Positions 9,182-19,011 of a DNA stretch of 64,000 bases are shown in pieces. The stretch lies in assembly GCF_900101815.1 (NCBI RefSeq), contig NZ_FNAO01000007.1:248001-312000 (forward strand), read 5' to 3'. The DNA is from Pricia antarctica (GTDB lineage: Bacteria > Bacteroidota > Bacteroidia > Flavobacteriales > Flavobacteriaceae). The notes under the pieces were generated by a model. It searched no databases, was not told the origin of the DNA, and worked only from the letters and a program-made list of their open reading frames with translations. Numbering within the stretch: position 1 is the stretch's first letter; every line of letters begins with the position of its first letter. Position numbers and translations under genes: made by a program.

Positions 9182-9915
9182 CTACCTACGATATTTCCAT
9201 ACGGCCCTTCGGTATCCATTCTATTTTGGTGGAATGGCCCAACCGCGTCGAAGAGGCCATTCTGGAAAATATACTGCAGTTTATACAGCACCTAAAAAAC
9301 CATTGTTTTGAGGATGAAAAGTGGGAATTGGTGCCCGCGTACAATTCCCTAACACTTATTCATCGCGAAAAACCGATCGATTTTGAAAATTTCAAGGGAC
9401 AGCTTTTGGAGTGGTATGCAGCCGATAAAAAGGAGGTTTACCGTGAAAAATTGTTGTGGCGGCTTCCCGTATGTTATGATCTCGAATTCGGGATAGATCT
9501 CAAGGAAATTTCAGGGCTTTTGGGACTATCGATGGAAGAAATTATCAAATTGCACACCGAGCATCGCTATACGGTCTACGGTATCGGCTTCTTGCCCGGT
9601 TTTATGTATCTCGGGGGTATACCGGAGGTATTGGAGGTGCCGCGAAAACCGACGCCCAGACCCAAAGTGCGCAAAGGGGCCGTGGGCCTGGCCGGCAAGC
9701 AAACGGGGATTTATCCGCAAGATTCCCCGGGCGGATGGAACATTATTGGCAACTGCTCGGTACCGATGTTCGATCCCAAAAAGTCAGTTCCCTGTTTTGT
9801 AAATGTTGGGGACAAGGTGCAGTTCTATCCCATCGAAAGGGCGGAATACGACCTGCACAAGATCGAGGGCGAAGTGGGTATCTATACCGTTGAAAAAATT
9901 ATATTGGATGCTTAA
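9178..9915 (+). CDS. pxpB: 5-oxoprolinase subunit B (KipI / allophanate hydrolase subunit 1 family)
   Basis: 245 residues from a GTG start that overlaps the end of pxpA by four bases (GTGA). Diagnostic segments are LPVCYDLEFGIDL, HTEHRYTVYGIGFLPGFMYLGG, PRKPTPRPKVRKGAVGLAG and QTGIYPQDSPGGWNIIG, which form the cyclophilin-like carboxyltransferase-type fold shared by KipI and allophanate hydrolase. It works as a complex with PxpC. The tight overlaps indicate translational coupling of all three subunits. Confidence 0.93.
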   Translation: MTTYDISIRPFGIHSILVEWPNRVEEAILENILQFIQHLKNHCFEDEKWELVPAYNSLTLIHREKPIDFENFKGQLLEWYAADKKEVYREKLLWRLPVCYDLEFGIDLKEISGLLGLSMEEIIKLHTEHRYTVYGIGFLPGFMYLGGIPEVLEVPRKPTPRPKVRKGAVGLAGKQTGIYPQDSPGGWNIIGNCSVPMFDPKKSVPCFVNVGDKVQFYPIERAEYDLHKIEGEVGIYTVEKIILDA

Positions 9916-10747
9916 GGTATTAAAATCGGGATTGTTCACGACCGTGCAGGATGCCGGTAGGTATGGCTATTTGAACATGGGAGTTCCCGTAGCCGGATAT
10001 ATGGATTCGTTTTCGGCGCAAAAGGTCAACATGCTCTTGGAAAACGATGACGATGCCGCGGTCATCGAAATCACGATGACAGGCCCAACCTTAGAATTTG
10101 GGGAAGCGAGTTATATCTGCTTGGGAGGTGCCTTAATATCGGCAACGCTCAACAACGAGCCTATCCAGCCATTTCACGTAATAAAGGTAGAAAAAGGGGA
10201 TATTCTGTCGTACGGCAAGCTGAAAAAAGGCTTTCGAAGCTATTTGGCGATCAAGGGCGGGTTTAATGTGCCGCTGATTTTGGGAAGCCGTTCTTTTTTC
10301 TCTTCCATAACCGATAAAGATCATGTGGTCGACAGGGCCGAAATACCCTATAAAGTTCTAAAGCATTTCACTCCGAAAATATCGGAGATCAAGGTGGACT
10401 CCTTTTTGGATGAAAAGGTCTTGGAGGTTTCTAAAGGTCCTGAATATGAAATGCTTACGGATAAACAACTAGAGTCCCTTTTTTATAGGGAATTCCATAT
10501 TTCCAACGAAAACAACCGGATGGCCTATCAATTGGAAGAGCAGATTACGGGTCATGAGGTGTCGATGCTCACTTCGGCCACCCTGCCCGGCACGGTACAG
10601 TTTACCCCTTCGGGAAAATTGATCATTCTCATGAAGGACGGCCAGACTACCGGCGGATATCCCCGCATTCTCCAATTATCCGACAAGGCCATATCGATTT
10701 TGGCCCAAAAGAAGTTCCACGATTTGGTTTCCTTTAAATTGGTTTGA
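9908..10747 (+). CDS. pxpC: 5-oxoprolinase subunit C (KipA / allophanate hydrolase subunit 2 family)
   Basis: 279 residues when started at ATG 9908, which overlaps the end of pxpB by eight bases; upstream extensions of the frame do not resemble the family. The N-terminus MLKVLKSGLFTTVQDAGRYG, then the stretches around YICLGGALISATLNN, KGGFNVPLILGSRSFF and DGQTTGGYPRILQL, are typical. It forms the 5-oxoprolinase complex with PxpA and PxpB. No transporter of the kind often linked to pxp genes is present next to it. Confidence 0.93.
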   Translation: MLKVLKSGLFTTVQDAGRYGYLNMGVPVAGYMDSFSAQKVNMLLENDDDAAVIEITMTGPTLEFGEASYICLGGALISATLNNEPIQPFHVIKVEKGDILSYGKLKKGFRSYLAIKGGFNVPLILGSRSFFSSITDKDHVVDRAEIPYKVLKHFTPKISEIKVDSFLDEKVLEVSKGPEYEMLTDKQLESLFYREFHISNENNRMAYQLEEQITGHEVSMLTSATLPGTVQFTPSGKLIILMKDGQTTGGYPRILQLSDKAISILAQKKFHDLVSFKLV

Positions 10748-11066
10748 ATTTTGGAAAAACTTCTCCTATTAGGAAAACTCGTCCTTTTCAATTGAACAAG
10801 CTCTTTTCGTATAATCTTGAATAAACGACGTATTTTTTAATTTTCATCCAAAGACATCAATATTTCTTCGTTCCATCTGTTTTCCATTGGTCAGATCATA
10901 GAATTGAATATGATAAAAAAAACAATCTATACTATTGGTTATCAATATCTTATAATAATTAAATGAATATTGGCATTCGATAGGTGCCAGCGGTTAAGCG
11001 CTAACGAATTCAGAAACCTTTATCTTTGATTTAATACTTAGAAAAGCTACCAAAAGAACGAATTGA
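10748..11066. other. Intergenic region between pxpC and ilvD
   Basis: AT-rich spacer of 319 bases. It holds the ilvD promoter box (listed separately). I see no gene and no strong terminator. A six-codon ORF near 10962 has no branched-chain residue run and lies upstream of the promoter box, so it is not an attenuator peptide. Confidence 0.6.
11021..11028 (+). promoter_or_regulatory. Flavobacterial -7 promoter box (TATCTTTG) for the ilv operon
   Basis: TATCTTTG is a perfect match to TAnnTTTG and lies 38 bases before the ilvD ATG. No clear TTG at the -33 position was seen. Confidence 0.5.
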
Positions 11067-12743
11067 ATGGAATTGAACAAATACAGTAAAAACGTTACCC
11101 AAGACCCAACGCAACCTGCTGCCCAAGCCATGCTACACGCTATCGGGCTTACCGACGACGACCTGAAAAAACCGCTGATCGGTATCGGAAGCACGGGCTA
11201 TGAGGGCAATCCCTGTAATATGCACCTGAACGATCTCGCGCAAGAGGTCAAGAAAGGCATTAATGAAAGCGGCTCGATAGGCCTTGTTTTCAATACCATC
11301 GGGGTCAGTGACGGTATTTCGATGGGCACCTACGGCATGCGGTATTCGTTGCCTTCCCGCGATTTGATTGCCGATTCTATGGAGACTGTGGTACAGGCCA
11401 TGAATTATGACGGTCTGGTAACGGTGGTAGGCTGCGATAAAAACATGCCCGGCGCGCTGATGGCCATGATTCGACTGGATCGGCCTTCGGTTCTCGTTTA
11501 TGGCGGAACAATCGCTTCCGGCTGTTTCAAGGATAAAAAATTGGATATCGTTTCTGCATTCGAAGCCTGGGGCGAAAAAGTCGCCGGCACCATGAGCGAA
11601 GAGGATTATAAAGGGGTGATACACAATGCCTGTCCCGGTGCCGGTGCCTGCGGTGGTATGTATACCGCCAACACCATGGCCTCGGCCATTGAGGCCTTGG
11701 GAATGGCCTTGCCGTACAATTCCTCCAATCCCGCCATCGGAAAGGAAAAGCAGCACGATGCGATAAACTCGGGCAAGGCCCTACGCCATTTGCTCGAAAA
11801 GGATATCAAGCCAAGCGATATCATTACCCGAAAATCCTTTGAAAATGCCGTTCGTCTGTTGACGCTTTTAGGCGGTTCTACCAATGCGGTACTCCATTTT
11901 ATGGCCATCGCAAAGGCTGCGGATGTGGATTTTACTTTGGACGATTTTCAAAAAATAAGCGATACTACGCCCTTTTTGGCGGATTTAAAACCCAGTGGAA
12001 AATATTTGATGGAAGATCTTCACCGTGTCGGCGGAACGCCCGCGGTCATGAAGTTCATGCTCGAAAACGGGATGCTACACGGCGATTGCCTTACCATCAC
12101 CGGCAAGACCATTGCCGAAAATTTGGCGGAACTCCCCGGTTTACACGAAGGTCAGGAAGTTATTAAACCCTTGAACGCCCCGATCAAGCCAACGGGACAT
12201 TTACGTATTCTCTATGGCAACCTGGCCGAAGCCGGTTCCGTAGCCAAGATAACAGGAAAAGAAGGGCTCCATTTTTCAGGTCCCGCTAAAGTATACGACG
12301 ACGAATTCAAGGCCAATGCCGGTATCGGTAGGGGCGAGGTCAAAAAAGGCAATGTAGTGGTCATCCGTTACGAAGGACCTAAAGGCGGCCCGGGAATGCC
12401 AGAAATGCTAAAGCCTACCGCTGCCATTATGGGCGCGGGACTCGGCAAAGAGGTTGCACTCATCACCGATGGCCGTTTTTCGGGCGGTACGCACGGTTTT
12501 GTAGTCGGTCATGTATGCCCCGAAGCCCAAGAAGGCGGCGCAATTGCCCTGCTGAAGGATGGTGATATCATCACCATCGACGCCGAAAAGAACAGCATCT
12601 CCGTAGACTTGTCAAACGAAGAGCTGGCCGAACGTCGGAAAAATTGGATACAACCCGCATTAAAAGTAAAACGCGGCAGCCTGTACAAATATGCAAAAAC
12701 GGTTTCATCAGCCTCACAGGGTTGTGTCACCGATGAATTTTGA
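11067..12743 (+). CDS. ilvD: Dihydroxy-acid dehydratase
   Basis: 558 residues, full length. Iron-sulfur cysteine segments are [14 protein letters not shown] and [19 protein letters not shown], and the substrate and metal region includes [12 protein letters not shown] and [14 protein letters not shown]. It catalyses the dehydration of dihydroxy-isovalerate and dihydroxy-methylvalerate to the keto acids in valine and isoleucine synthesis. It is the first gene of ilvD-ilvB-ilvN-ilvC, with a 15-base gap to ilvB. Confidence 0.97.
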   Translation: MELNKYSKNVTQDPTQPAAQAMLHAIGLTDDDLKKPLIGIGSTGYEGNPCNMHLNDLAQEVKKGINESGSIGLVFNTIGVSDGISMGTYGMRYSLPSRDLIADSMETVVQAMNYDGLVTVVGCDKNMPGALMAMIRLDRPSVLVYGGTIASGCFKDKKLDIVSAFEAWGEKVAGTMSEEDYKGVIHNACPGAGACGGMYTANTMASAIEALGMALPYNSSNPAIGKEKQHDAINSGKALRHLLEKDIKPSDIITRKSFENAVRLLTLLGGSTNAVLHFMAIAKAADVDFTLDDFQKISDTTPFLADLKPSGKYLMEDLHRVGGTPAVMKFMLENGMLHGDCLTITGKTIAENLAELPGLHEGQEVIKPLNAPIKPTGHLRILYGNLAEAGSVAKITGKEGLHFSGPAKVYDDEFKANAGIGRGEVKKGNVVVIRYEGPKGGPGMPEMLKPTAAIMGAGLGKEVALITDGRFSGGTHGFVVGHVCPEAQEGGAIALLKDGDIITIDAEKNSISVDLSNEELAERRKNWIQPALKVKRGSLYKYAKTVSSASQGCVTDEF

Positions 12744-12758
12744 TTAGATACTTTCAAC

Positions 12759-14495
12759 ATGGAAACATTAAAAATAAAAACGGAAGCTCCCAAAAAAAAG
12801 CAGTCCAAAATTAGGATCAGCGGTGCCGAAGCCATTATCCACTGTCTTTTGGCAGAGGGGGTCGATTTGCTTTATGGCTATCCCGGCGGTGCGATAATGC
12901 CCGTTTACGACGAGCTTTATAAATTTCAGGATAAACTGACCCATATCCTTACCCGTCATGAGCAAGGGGCGACCCATGCCGCACAAGGTTACGCCCGGGT
13001 TACGGGAAAAGTAGGGGTTGCCATGGCCACCTCAGGTCCAGGCGCCACCAATTTGGTCACCGGACTAGCGGACGCCCAGATCGACTCGACGCCCTTGGTA
13101 TGTATCACAGGGCAGGTGCCCCGACATTTACTGGGTTCGGATGCCTTTCAGGAAACCGATATCATCGGTATTTCGACTCCCGTTACCAAATGGAACGTTC
13201 AAATCACCAAGGCTTCCGAGATTCCCGAGGCCATCGCCAAGGCGTTTTATATCGCCAGGTCCGGTCGACCCGGTCCCGTTCTAGTGGATATTACCAAGAA
13301 CGCCCAGTTCGACGAGTTCGACTTCAGTTATGAAAAATGTACGGGGGTCCGGAGCTATAATCCCTATCCCAAGCCGGATATTGGGGCTATAGAAGCGGCC
13401 GCTGACCTTATCAACCATGCGAAAAAACCATATATCGTTTGGGGTCAAGGTGTTATATTAGGGCAAGCGGAAGAGCAGTTGAAGGCTTTGGTCGAGAAAG
13501 CGGGGATTCCCGCGGCATGGACAATCATGGGAGCTTCCGCCTTAGCTACGAGTCATCCGCTAAATGTCGGCATGGTCGGTATGCACGGTAATTACGGTCC
13601 GAATCTATTGACCAACGAATGCGATCTGCTGATTGCCATCGGTATGCGATTCGATGATCGGGTAACCGGAAGCTTGGACACCTATGCCAAGCAGGCCAAG
13701 GTCATCCATTTTGAGATCGATCCCGCCGAAATCCATAAAAACGTGCATGCTGATGTCGCCGTTTTGGGAAATTCCAAAGATACCCTTGATCTGCTTCTCC
13801 CGCTGATCAATGAGAACCAGCACAAGGCTTGGCACCAAGTTTTTCAGGAAAAATACCAAATCGAATTCGACACGGTTATCAAAAATGATATCCATCCCAC
13901 CAAAGACGGCTTGACCATGGGCGAAGTCATCGAAGAAATCAATTTGGCTTCCGAAAACAAAGCGGTCATCGTTTCAGATGTGGGGCAACATCAAATGATT
14001 GCCTGTCGTTATGCCAAGTTCAACCAGTCGAAAAGTAATATTACCTCTGGCGGCCTCGGCACAATGGGCTTCGCCTTACCTGCGGCCATTGGGGCGAAAA
14101 TGGGGGCGATGGACCGTGAAGTGGTCGCTATCATCGGCGATGGGGGCTATCAGATGACCATTCAGGAACTGGGCATTATTTTCCAACATCAAGTGCCCGT
14201 TAAAATCGTGGTTCTGAACAACGACCATTTGGGCATGGTACGCCAATGGCAAGAGCTGTTTTTCGAAAAGCGGTACGCGTCAACGGTCATGGTCAATCCC
14301 GATTTCGTAAAGATTGCGGAAGGCTACCATATTCAGGCCAAAAGAGTAAGCGAACGCAAAGACCTGAAAGCGACAATACAAGAGATGATGGCGTCCGATA
14401 AACCGTATTTCTTGGAGGTCAAGGTCGAAAAAGAGGATAACGTATTCCCGATGATTCCCTCGGGGGCTTCGGTTTCCGATATTCGGTTGAAGTAA
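12759..14495 (+). CDS. ilvB: Acetolactate synthase large (catalytic) subunit
   Basis: 578 residues. GYPGGAIMPVYDELY with the downstream RHEQGATHAAQGYAR carries the catalytic Glu; FAD- and TPP-binding parts include MVGMHGNYGPN, SGGLGTMGFALPAAIGA and the TPP motif GDGGYQMTIQELG ... VVLNN. It makes acetolactate and acetohydroxybutyrate from pyruvate and is feedback-regulated through the small subunit. The start at 12759 is preceded by a 15-base gap after ilvD, so the two are cotranscribed. Confidence 0.97.
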   Translation: METLKIKTEAPKKKQSKIRISGAEAIIHCLLAEGVDLLYGYPGGAIMPVYDELYKFQDKLTHILTRHEQGATHAAQGYARVTGKVGVAMATSGPGATNLVTGLADAQIDSTPLVCITGQVPRHLLGSDAFQETDIIGISTPVTKWNVQITKASEIPEAIAKAFYIARSGRPGPVLVDITKNAQFDEFDFSYEKCTGVRSYNPYPKPDIGAIEAAADLINHAKKPYIVWGQGVILGQAEEQLKALVEKAGIPAAWTIMGASALATSHPLNVGMVGMHGNYGPNLLTNECDLLIAIGMRFDDRVTGSLDTYAKQAKVIHFEIDPAEIHKNVHADVAVLGNSKDTLDLLLPLINENQHKAWHQVFQEKYQIEFDTVIKNDIHPTKDGLTMGEVIEEINLASENKAVIVSDVGQHQMIACRYAKFNQSKSNITSGGLGTMGFALPAAIGAKMGAMDREVVAIIGDGGYQMTIQELGIIFQHQVPVKIVVLNNDHLGMVRQWQELFFEKRYASTVMVNPDFVKIAEGYHIQAKRVSERKDLKATIQEMMASDKPYFLEVKVEKEDNVFPMIPSGASVSDIRLK

Positions 14496-14808
14496 GTTAA
14501 TAAGCATCAGACCTTTCCCGTATGGCAGTCGGACTTAAATTTATGGTTTTTTCCTTCCATCGGCGAATACACAAGTGCTTTGGAATCCCAAGGTTTTACA
14601 GTTATATTCGCACAAAGGTATGCGGATTATAAAGGACGGATCGTTGTAATTAAGTTTGAGGTGAAACCTAACAGGTTTTCAAAACCCGTGAGGTCTAGCA
14701 GGCTTTAACTAATATGAAACTTATAGGAATCCATCCTTCGGCTATAGTTTACGCTCAACGCAGTCAAAGAAGTACTCGTAACAAGTAATTAATAATCAAT
14801 AGATACCA
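14496..14808. other. Unusually long ilvB-ilvN spacer without a gene
   Basis: 313 bases between two genes that are usually adjacent. Apart from the inverted repeat at 14666-14694 I see no coding potential and no clear promoter box. The spacer looks as if it had been filled with repeat remnants. Confidence 0.5.
14666..14694. repeat. Imperfect inverted repeat (ACCTAACAGGTTTT / AAAACCCGTGAGGT)
   Basis: Two arms of about 14 bases pair with two mismatches around a single central base, giving a hairpin within the ilvB-ilvN spacer. It resembles dispersed palindromes of Bacteroidota intergenic regions; there is no T run, so it is not an obvious terminator. Confidence 0.6.
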
Positions 14809-15339
14809 ATGAAAAAAGCTTGGTTCACCATTTCGGTCTATTCCGAAAACAACGTCGGATTGCTGAATAGAATATCAGGGATATTCTTAAAGCGGCACAT
14901 AAATATAGAGAGCTTAAACGTATCAAAGTCAGAAATCGATGGGGTTTCCAAGTTTACTATCGTGACTTATACTACGGAAGATTGGTCCCGAAAAATCGTT
15001 CGCCAGATCGAAAAACAGATCGAGGTGATCAAGGCCTTCTACCATACCGACGAGGAGACCATATTTCAAGAATCGGCGCTGTTCAAGATTGCCTCCAACT
15101 TGTTGTTCGACGAACGGCAGATACAGAATATCATCAAAGAAAACCATTCGGAAATCGTTACGGTAGCGCGGGACTTTTTCGTGATTTCAAAAACCGGTAG
15201 ACGAAGTGAGGTCGATAAAATGTACGATGAGCTAAAACCCTTTGGTATCATGCAGTTCGTACGTTCGGGAAGAATATCGGTCACAAAAGATGTTATGGAG
15301 ATTACCGCGCTGCTCAATGGGTTTCATGAAGAGGCTTAA
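14809..15339 (+). CDS. ilvN: Acetolactate synthase small (regulatory) subunit
   Basis: 176 residues. The N-terminal ACT domain reads WFTISVYSENNVGLLNRISG and continues with the usual RHINIESLNVSKSE; the C-terminal ALS_ss domain follows (VARDFFVISKTGRRSEVDKMYDEL split over 15165-15235). It binds valine and controls the catalytic subunit encoded upstream. It lies in the ilv operon, separated from ilvB by a 313-base spacer and from ilvC by a repeat-containing spacer. Confidence 0.95.
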   Translation: MKKAWFTISVYSENNVGLLNRISGIFLKRHINIESLNVSKSEIDGVSKFTIVTYTTEDWSRKIVRQIEKQIEVIKAFYHTDEETIFQESALFKIASNLLFDERQIQNIIKENHSEIVTVARDFFVISKTGRRSEVDKMYDELKPFGIMQFVRSGRISVTKDVMEITALLNGFHEEA

Positions 15340-15417
15340 TCGGTTGCGGTAGGCAGTCAAAGTGGGCAGATGAATACGAGACTAAATAATCACTATTTTA
15401 TAATCAAAACTATTTTT

Positions 15418-15476
15418 GCCGGAGGTATGCTGAGCATTTCGATTACGCTCAATATAATCTTCGCCGAAGTGTAGGA
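15418..15476 (+). repeat. Dispersed intergenic repeat, copy 1 (ilvN-ilvC spacer)
   Basis: The segment with ATGCTGAGCAT, then TACGCTCA, then CTTCGCCGAAG recurs in inverted orientation at 18910-18974 with the same order and spacing. It contains two near-palindromic sub-motifs that can form small hairpins. Confidence 0.75.
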
Positions 15477-15498
15477 ATAACAAAAAAAGAGAACATTC

Positions 15499-16974
15499 AT
15501 GGTAAATTATTTTAATACATTATCGTTACGAGATCAATTGACCCAACTGGGAAAATGCCGGTTTATGGAAGCCAGCGAATTCGCCGATGGTGTATCCGCT
15601 TTAAAAGGAAAGAAAATCGTTATCGTAGGCTGTGGCGCCCAAGGTTTGAACCAAGGCCTAAATATGAGGGATTCGGGATTAGATATCTCCTATACCCTGA
15701 GGGAAGGCGCAATTAAGGAAAAAAGACAATCCTATCAAAACGCTACCGAAAACGGATTTAAGGTCGGTACCTATGAAGAATTGGTGCCCTCGGCCGATTT
15801 GGTCATCAACCTGACCCCTGATAAACAACACACCAACGTAGTGAGCACCATAATGCCGCTAATGAAAAAGGGAGCGACATTATCCTATTCCCATGGATTC
15901 AACATTGTTGAAGAAGGCATGCAGATCCGCGAAGATTTGACCGTTATCATGGTGGCGCCCAAATGTCCCGGTTCGGAAGTACGGGAAGAGTACAAACGTG
16001 GATTTGGAGTGCCTACATTGATTGCCGTACATCCGCAGAACGACCCGGAAGGTAAAGGCTTGGAACAGGCAAAAGCCTATGCTGTGGGAACGGGCGGACA
16101 TAGAGCAGGTGTGTTGGAATCGTCTTTTGTAGCGGAAGTGAAATCCGACCTTATGGGCGAACAGACTATTCTTTGTGGCCTTTTGCAGACGGGAAGTATC
16201 TTATGTTTTGACAAAATGATCGAAAAGGGCATCGACGCCGGTTACGCCTCCAAACTCATCCAATACGGATGGGAAACCGTAACCGAAGGCATGAAATATG
16301 GCGGCATCACCCATATGATGGACCGGTTGTCTAATCCTGCTAAAATAAAAGCCTTTGAGCTATCCGAAGAAATGAAGGATATAATGCGTCCGCTTTTCCA
16401 TAAGCACATGGACGATATTATGACCGGCCATTTTTCCAAGACCATGATGGAAGATTGGGCCAATGACGATAAAAATCTATTGAAATGGCGTGCCGAGACC
16501 GGGGAGACCGCTTTCGAGAAGACTCCGGCCGGAAACGACAGCATTTCCGAACAGGAATTTTACGACAACGGCGTGTTGATGGTCGCCATGGTCAGGGCAG
16601 GCGTGGAGCTGGCCTATGAATCCATGACCCAATCGGGAATCATCGGTGAATCGGCCTATTATGAATCTTTGCACGAAACACCTTTAATCGCCAATACCAT
16701 CGCAAGGAAGAAACTTTTTGAAATGAACCGGGTGATTTCCGATACTGCCGAATACGGTTGCTACTTGTTCGATCATGCCTGTAAGCCCCTGTTGGCTGAT
16801 TTCATGAAAAAAATAGATACCGATGTCATCGGTAAGCATTACGGAGAAGGAAAAAGCGCCCAAATTGATAATGCCAAGCTGATCGCCGTGAACAAAGCGT
16901 TACGCGAGCATCCCGTCGAAAAAGTGGGCGCAAGGTTGCGGGCGTCGATGACGGCTATGAAGCCCATTGTATAA
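15499..16974 (+). CDS. ilvC: Ketol-acid reductoisomerase, class II (long form)
   Basis: 491 residues, the length of the long E. coli-type enzyme with a duplicated C-terminal domain. The NADPH-binding motif [13 protein letters not shown] lies near residues 39-51, followed by [13 protein letters not shown], the phosphate-recognition loop. It also has [19 protein letters not shown], and [18 protein letters not shown] carries the Asp and Glu metal ligands. It isomerises and reduces acetolactate to the dihydroxy acids in the valine/isoleucine pathway. The 3' end abuts a large palindromic repeat. Confidence 0.97.
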   Translation: MVNYFNTLSLRDQLTQLGKCRFMEASEFADGVSALKGKKIVIVGCGAQGLNQGLNMRDSGLDISYTLREGAIKEKRQSYQNATENGFKVGTYEELVPSADLVINLTPDKQHTNVVSTIMPLMKKGATLSYSHGFNIVEEGMQIREDLTVIMVAPKCPGSEVREEYKRGFGVPTLIAVHPQNDPEGKGLEQAKAYAVGTGGHRAGVLESSFVAEVKSDLMGEQTILCGLLQTGSILCFDKMIEKGIDAGYASKLIQYGWETVTEGMKYGGITHMMDRLSNPAKIKAFELSEEMKDIMRPLFHKHMDDIMTGHFSKTMMEDWANDDKNLLKWRAETGETAFEKTPAGNDSISEQEFYDNGVLMVAMVRAGVELAYESMTQSGIIGESAYYESLHETPLIANTIARKKLFEMNRVISDTAEYGCYLFDHACKPLLADFMKKIDTDVIGKHYGEGKSAQIDNAKLIAVNKALREHPVEKVGARLRASMTAMKPIV

Positions 16975-16977
16975 GGT

Positions 16978-17116
16978 AATTGCGAGGCGATCAACGACAG
17001 TTGAAGTAAGCATAAAGGGGAAAGCGACGTGGCAATTTGTAAATATACTATACAGTAGGTTCAACAGATTGCCGCGTCGCCATTCTTAACTGCACTACGA
17101 ATGGCTCCTCGCAATT
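16978..17116. repeat. Large palindromic repeat, copy 1 (AATTGCGAGG ... CCTCGCAATT)
   Basis: Outer arms AATTGCGAGG and CCTCGCAATT are perfectly complementary. Inner arms GCGACGTGGCAATTTGT (17024-17040) and ACAGATTGCCGCGTCGC (17064-17080) pair with few mismatches. A related element lies at 20088-20223. Similar GCGAGG...CCTCGC palindromes are common between genes in Bacteroidota (from memory). Confidence 0.8.
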
Positions 17117-17148
17117 TCTCTATTAATTAACATTTTAAACCAATTTTC

Positions 17149-18735
17149 ATGTCCAAAACAACGATACCCGAAGAATTCCAGATCAAAAAACCCCTCCACC
17201 AAAAAAAATACTTGGTCAACGGCGAATTAAAAACCTGGGACGGGAACACCGCCAAGGTTTTTTCTACTATTTCATCGACCGACGAGTACAAACAAACCCT
17301 TTTGGGCAGTATTCCCGATATGGGCGAAACGGAGGCTATGGATGCTTTGAACGCCGCCGTAACGGCTTTTGACCGGGGAAAGGGTATTTGGCCGACTATG
17401 CACGTGAAGGATCGGATCGAATGTATGGAGAAATTCGTGGGCCAAATGGAAACCAAGCGCGACGAAATCGTAAAATTGCTCATGTGGGAAATCGGTAAAT
17501 CGCTGCCCGATTCCCAAAAGGAATTTGACCGCACGGTGGAGTATGTTCATAATACTATTGAAGAATATAAGGACTTGGACCGAAATTCTGCCAAGTTTCA
17601 AAAACACGATGGTGTTTATGCCCATATAAAAAGAGGACCTTTAGGTGTCGTTCTTTGTTTGGGACCTTATAACTATCCGTTGAACGAAACCTTTGCTTTG
17701 TTGATTCCCGCCATCATTATGGGCAACACCACTGTTTTTAAACCGGCGAAACACGGTGTTTTATTGATTACTCCTTTATTGGAGGCTTTTCAGAATAGTT
17801 TTCCCAAGGGTGTAGTGAATGTCATCTTCGGCCGGGGTAGGGTCTTGGCGACCCCGATTATGCAGAGTGGTAAAGTAGATGTATTGGCTTTGATCGGCAA
17901 CAGTAAATCCGCAAATGCCATTCAAGAGCAGCATCCAAAGAGCAGCCGATTGCGATTGGTTTTAGGCTTGGAAGCCAAAAACCCCGCTATTATCCTGCCG
18001 GATGCCGACCTTGATCTGACCATTGATGAATGTATTTCGGGTACCTTGTCCTTCAACGGGCAACGCTGTACCGCTTTGAAGGTGATCTATGTGCATGAGG
18101 ATATCAAGGAAAAATTCCTAAAACGATTTGCCAAACGTGTCGACGGATTGAAATTCGGAAATCCATGGGAAGAGGGTGTCAACCTGACGCCACTGCCCGA
18201 GCCCGAAAAACCGGCCTATATCCAAGAATTGATCGATGATGCCGTTGAAAAAGGTGCAGAAATACTTAACGAAAAAGGAGGACAACATTCTGACAACTAT
18301 ATCTGGCCTGCCGTTCTGTATCCGGTGACCAAAGATATGCGGGTGTACCAAGAAGAGCAGTTCGGCCCGGTGATTCCCGTACTTTCATTTTCCGATATCG
18401 AAGAACCCTTAGACGATATGGCCGAAAGTAACTACGGCCAACAGGTAAGCCTATTTGGGAAGGACGTTTACGCACTTTCACCGCTGATCGATACGCTGGT
18501 CAATCTCGTATGTCGTGTCAACCTAAACAGTTCATGCCAACGAGGTCCCGATGTGTATCCGTTTACGGGAAGAAAAGATTCCGCACAGGCAACGCTAAGT
18601 GTTCACGATGCCTTGCGTTCATTCTCCATACGAACCTTTGTGGCCTTTAAGGACAACGACCTGAACAACGAAACGATTCAGCGGTTGTTGGAAGCGAAAC
18701 TATCCAACTTTGTAAGTACGGATTATATCTTATGA
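17149..18735 (+). CDS. NADP-dependent aldehyde dehydrogenase, GapN-like
   Basis: 528 residues. Aldehyde dehydrogenase hallmarks: [27 protein letters not shown], the catalytic Glu in [12 protein letters not shown] and catalytic Cys in [11 protein letters not shown]. The sequence around these sites, and the RCTALK motif, resemble non-phosphorylating glyceraldehyde-3-phosphate dehydrogenase (GapN), which oxidises glyceraldehyde-3-phosphate to 3-phosphoglycerate and makes NADPH. That could feed the NADPH-dependent ilvC step, but the link is only inferred from position. It is separated from ilvC by a 174-base palindromic spacer, so it may have its own promoter. Confidence 0.85.
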   Translation: MSKTTIPEEFQIKKPLHQKKYLVNGELKTWDGNTAKVFSTISSTDEYKQTLLGSIPDMGETEAMDALNAAVTAFDRGKGIWPTMHVKDRIECMEKFVGQMETKRDEIVKLLMWEIGKSLPDSQKEFDRTVEYVHNTIEEYKDLDRNSAKFQKHDGVYAHIKRGPLGVVLCLGPYNYPLNETFALLIPAIIMGNTTVFKPAKHGVLLITPLLEAFQNSFPKGVVNVIFGRGRVLATPIMQSGKVDVLALIGNSKSANAIQEQHPKSSRLRLVLGLEAKNPAIILPDADLDLTIDECISGTLSFNGQRCTALKVIYVHEDIKEKFLKRFAKRVDGLKFGNPWEEGVNLTPLPEPEKPAYIQELIDDAVEKGAEILNEKGGQHSDNYIWPAVLYPVTKDMRVYQEEQFGPVIPVLSFSDIEEPLDDMAESNYGQQVSLFGKDVYALSPLIDTLVNLVCRVNLNSSCQRGPDVYPFTGRKDSAQATLSVHDALRSFSIRTFVAFKDNDLNNETIQRLLEAKLSNFVSTDYIL

Positions 18736-18743
18736 TCCTTTTA

Positions 18744-18903
18744 GGGCCTGTTAACACTAAGCCTGAAACCGGCTTTTTCGGCCTATTTTCGTATTTCTTC
18801 GTTGTTTTTTGCCAACGTAGCTCGCTATGTTCGGCAGAAACCGTCTAAAAATCCGAAAAGATCATCAAAAAATCCGTGATTTCCGTTTAGTGTTAACAGG
18901 CCC
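18744..18903. mobile_element. MITE-like 160-bp palindrome, element 1
   Basis: Terminal inverted repeats GGGCCTGTTAACACTAA are perfect (18744-18760 and 18887-18903) and flanked on both sides by TA, as expected for TA target duplication. The interior arms also pair over most of their length around a centre near 18823 (ACGTAGCTCGCTATGT). There is no coding capacity. It lies nine bases after the GapN-like gene. The family of the parent transposase is unknown; TA targeting suggests an IS630/Tc1-like one, by inference only. Confidence 0.75.
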
Positions 18904-18909
18904 TAGTTC

Positions 18910-18974
18910 TTGCCGAGCTTCGGCGAAGTTTATAATGAGCGTATTCGAGATGCTCAGCATAAACTCCGTCGGTA
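18910..18974 (-). repeat. Dispersed intergenic repeat, copy 2 (inverted)
   Basis: Reverse complement of the element at 15418-15476, with the blocks CTTCGGCGAAG, TGAGCGTA and ATGCTCAGCAT in mirrored order. It follows the palindrome at 18744-18903 directly and ends 38 bases before the leuB stop. Confidence 0.72.
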
Positions 18975-19011
18975 GCGGCTACTCTTTTGTCAAAGTAAAT
19001 GTTGATCCTGA

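Noticed and set aside
10962-10982. Six-codon leader peptide (MNIGIR) before ilvD as attenuator
   Set aside because: Only two Ile codons, no terminator/antiterminator hairpins, and the promoter box lies downstream of it.
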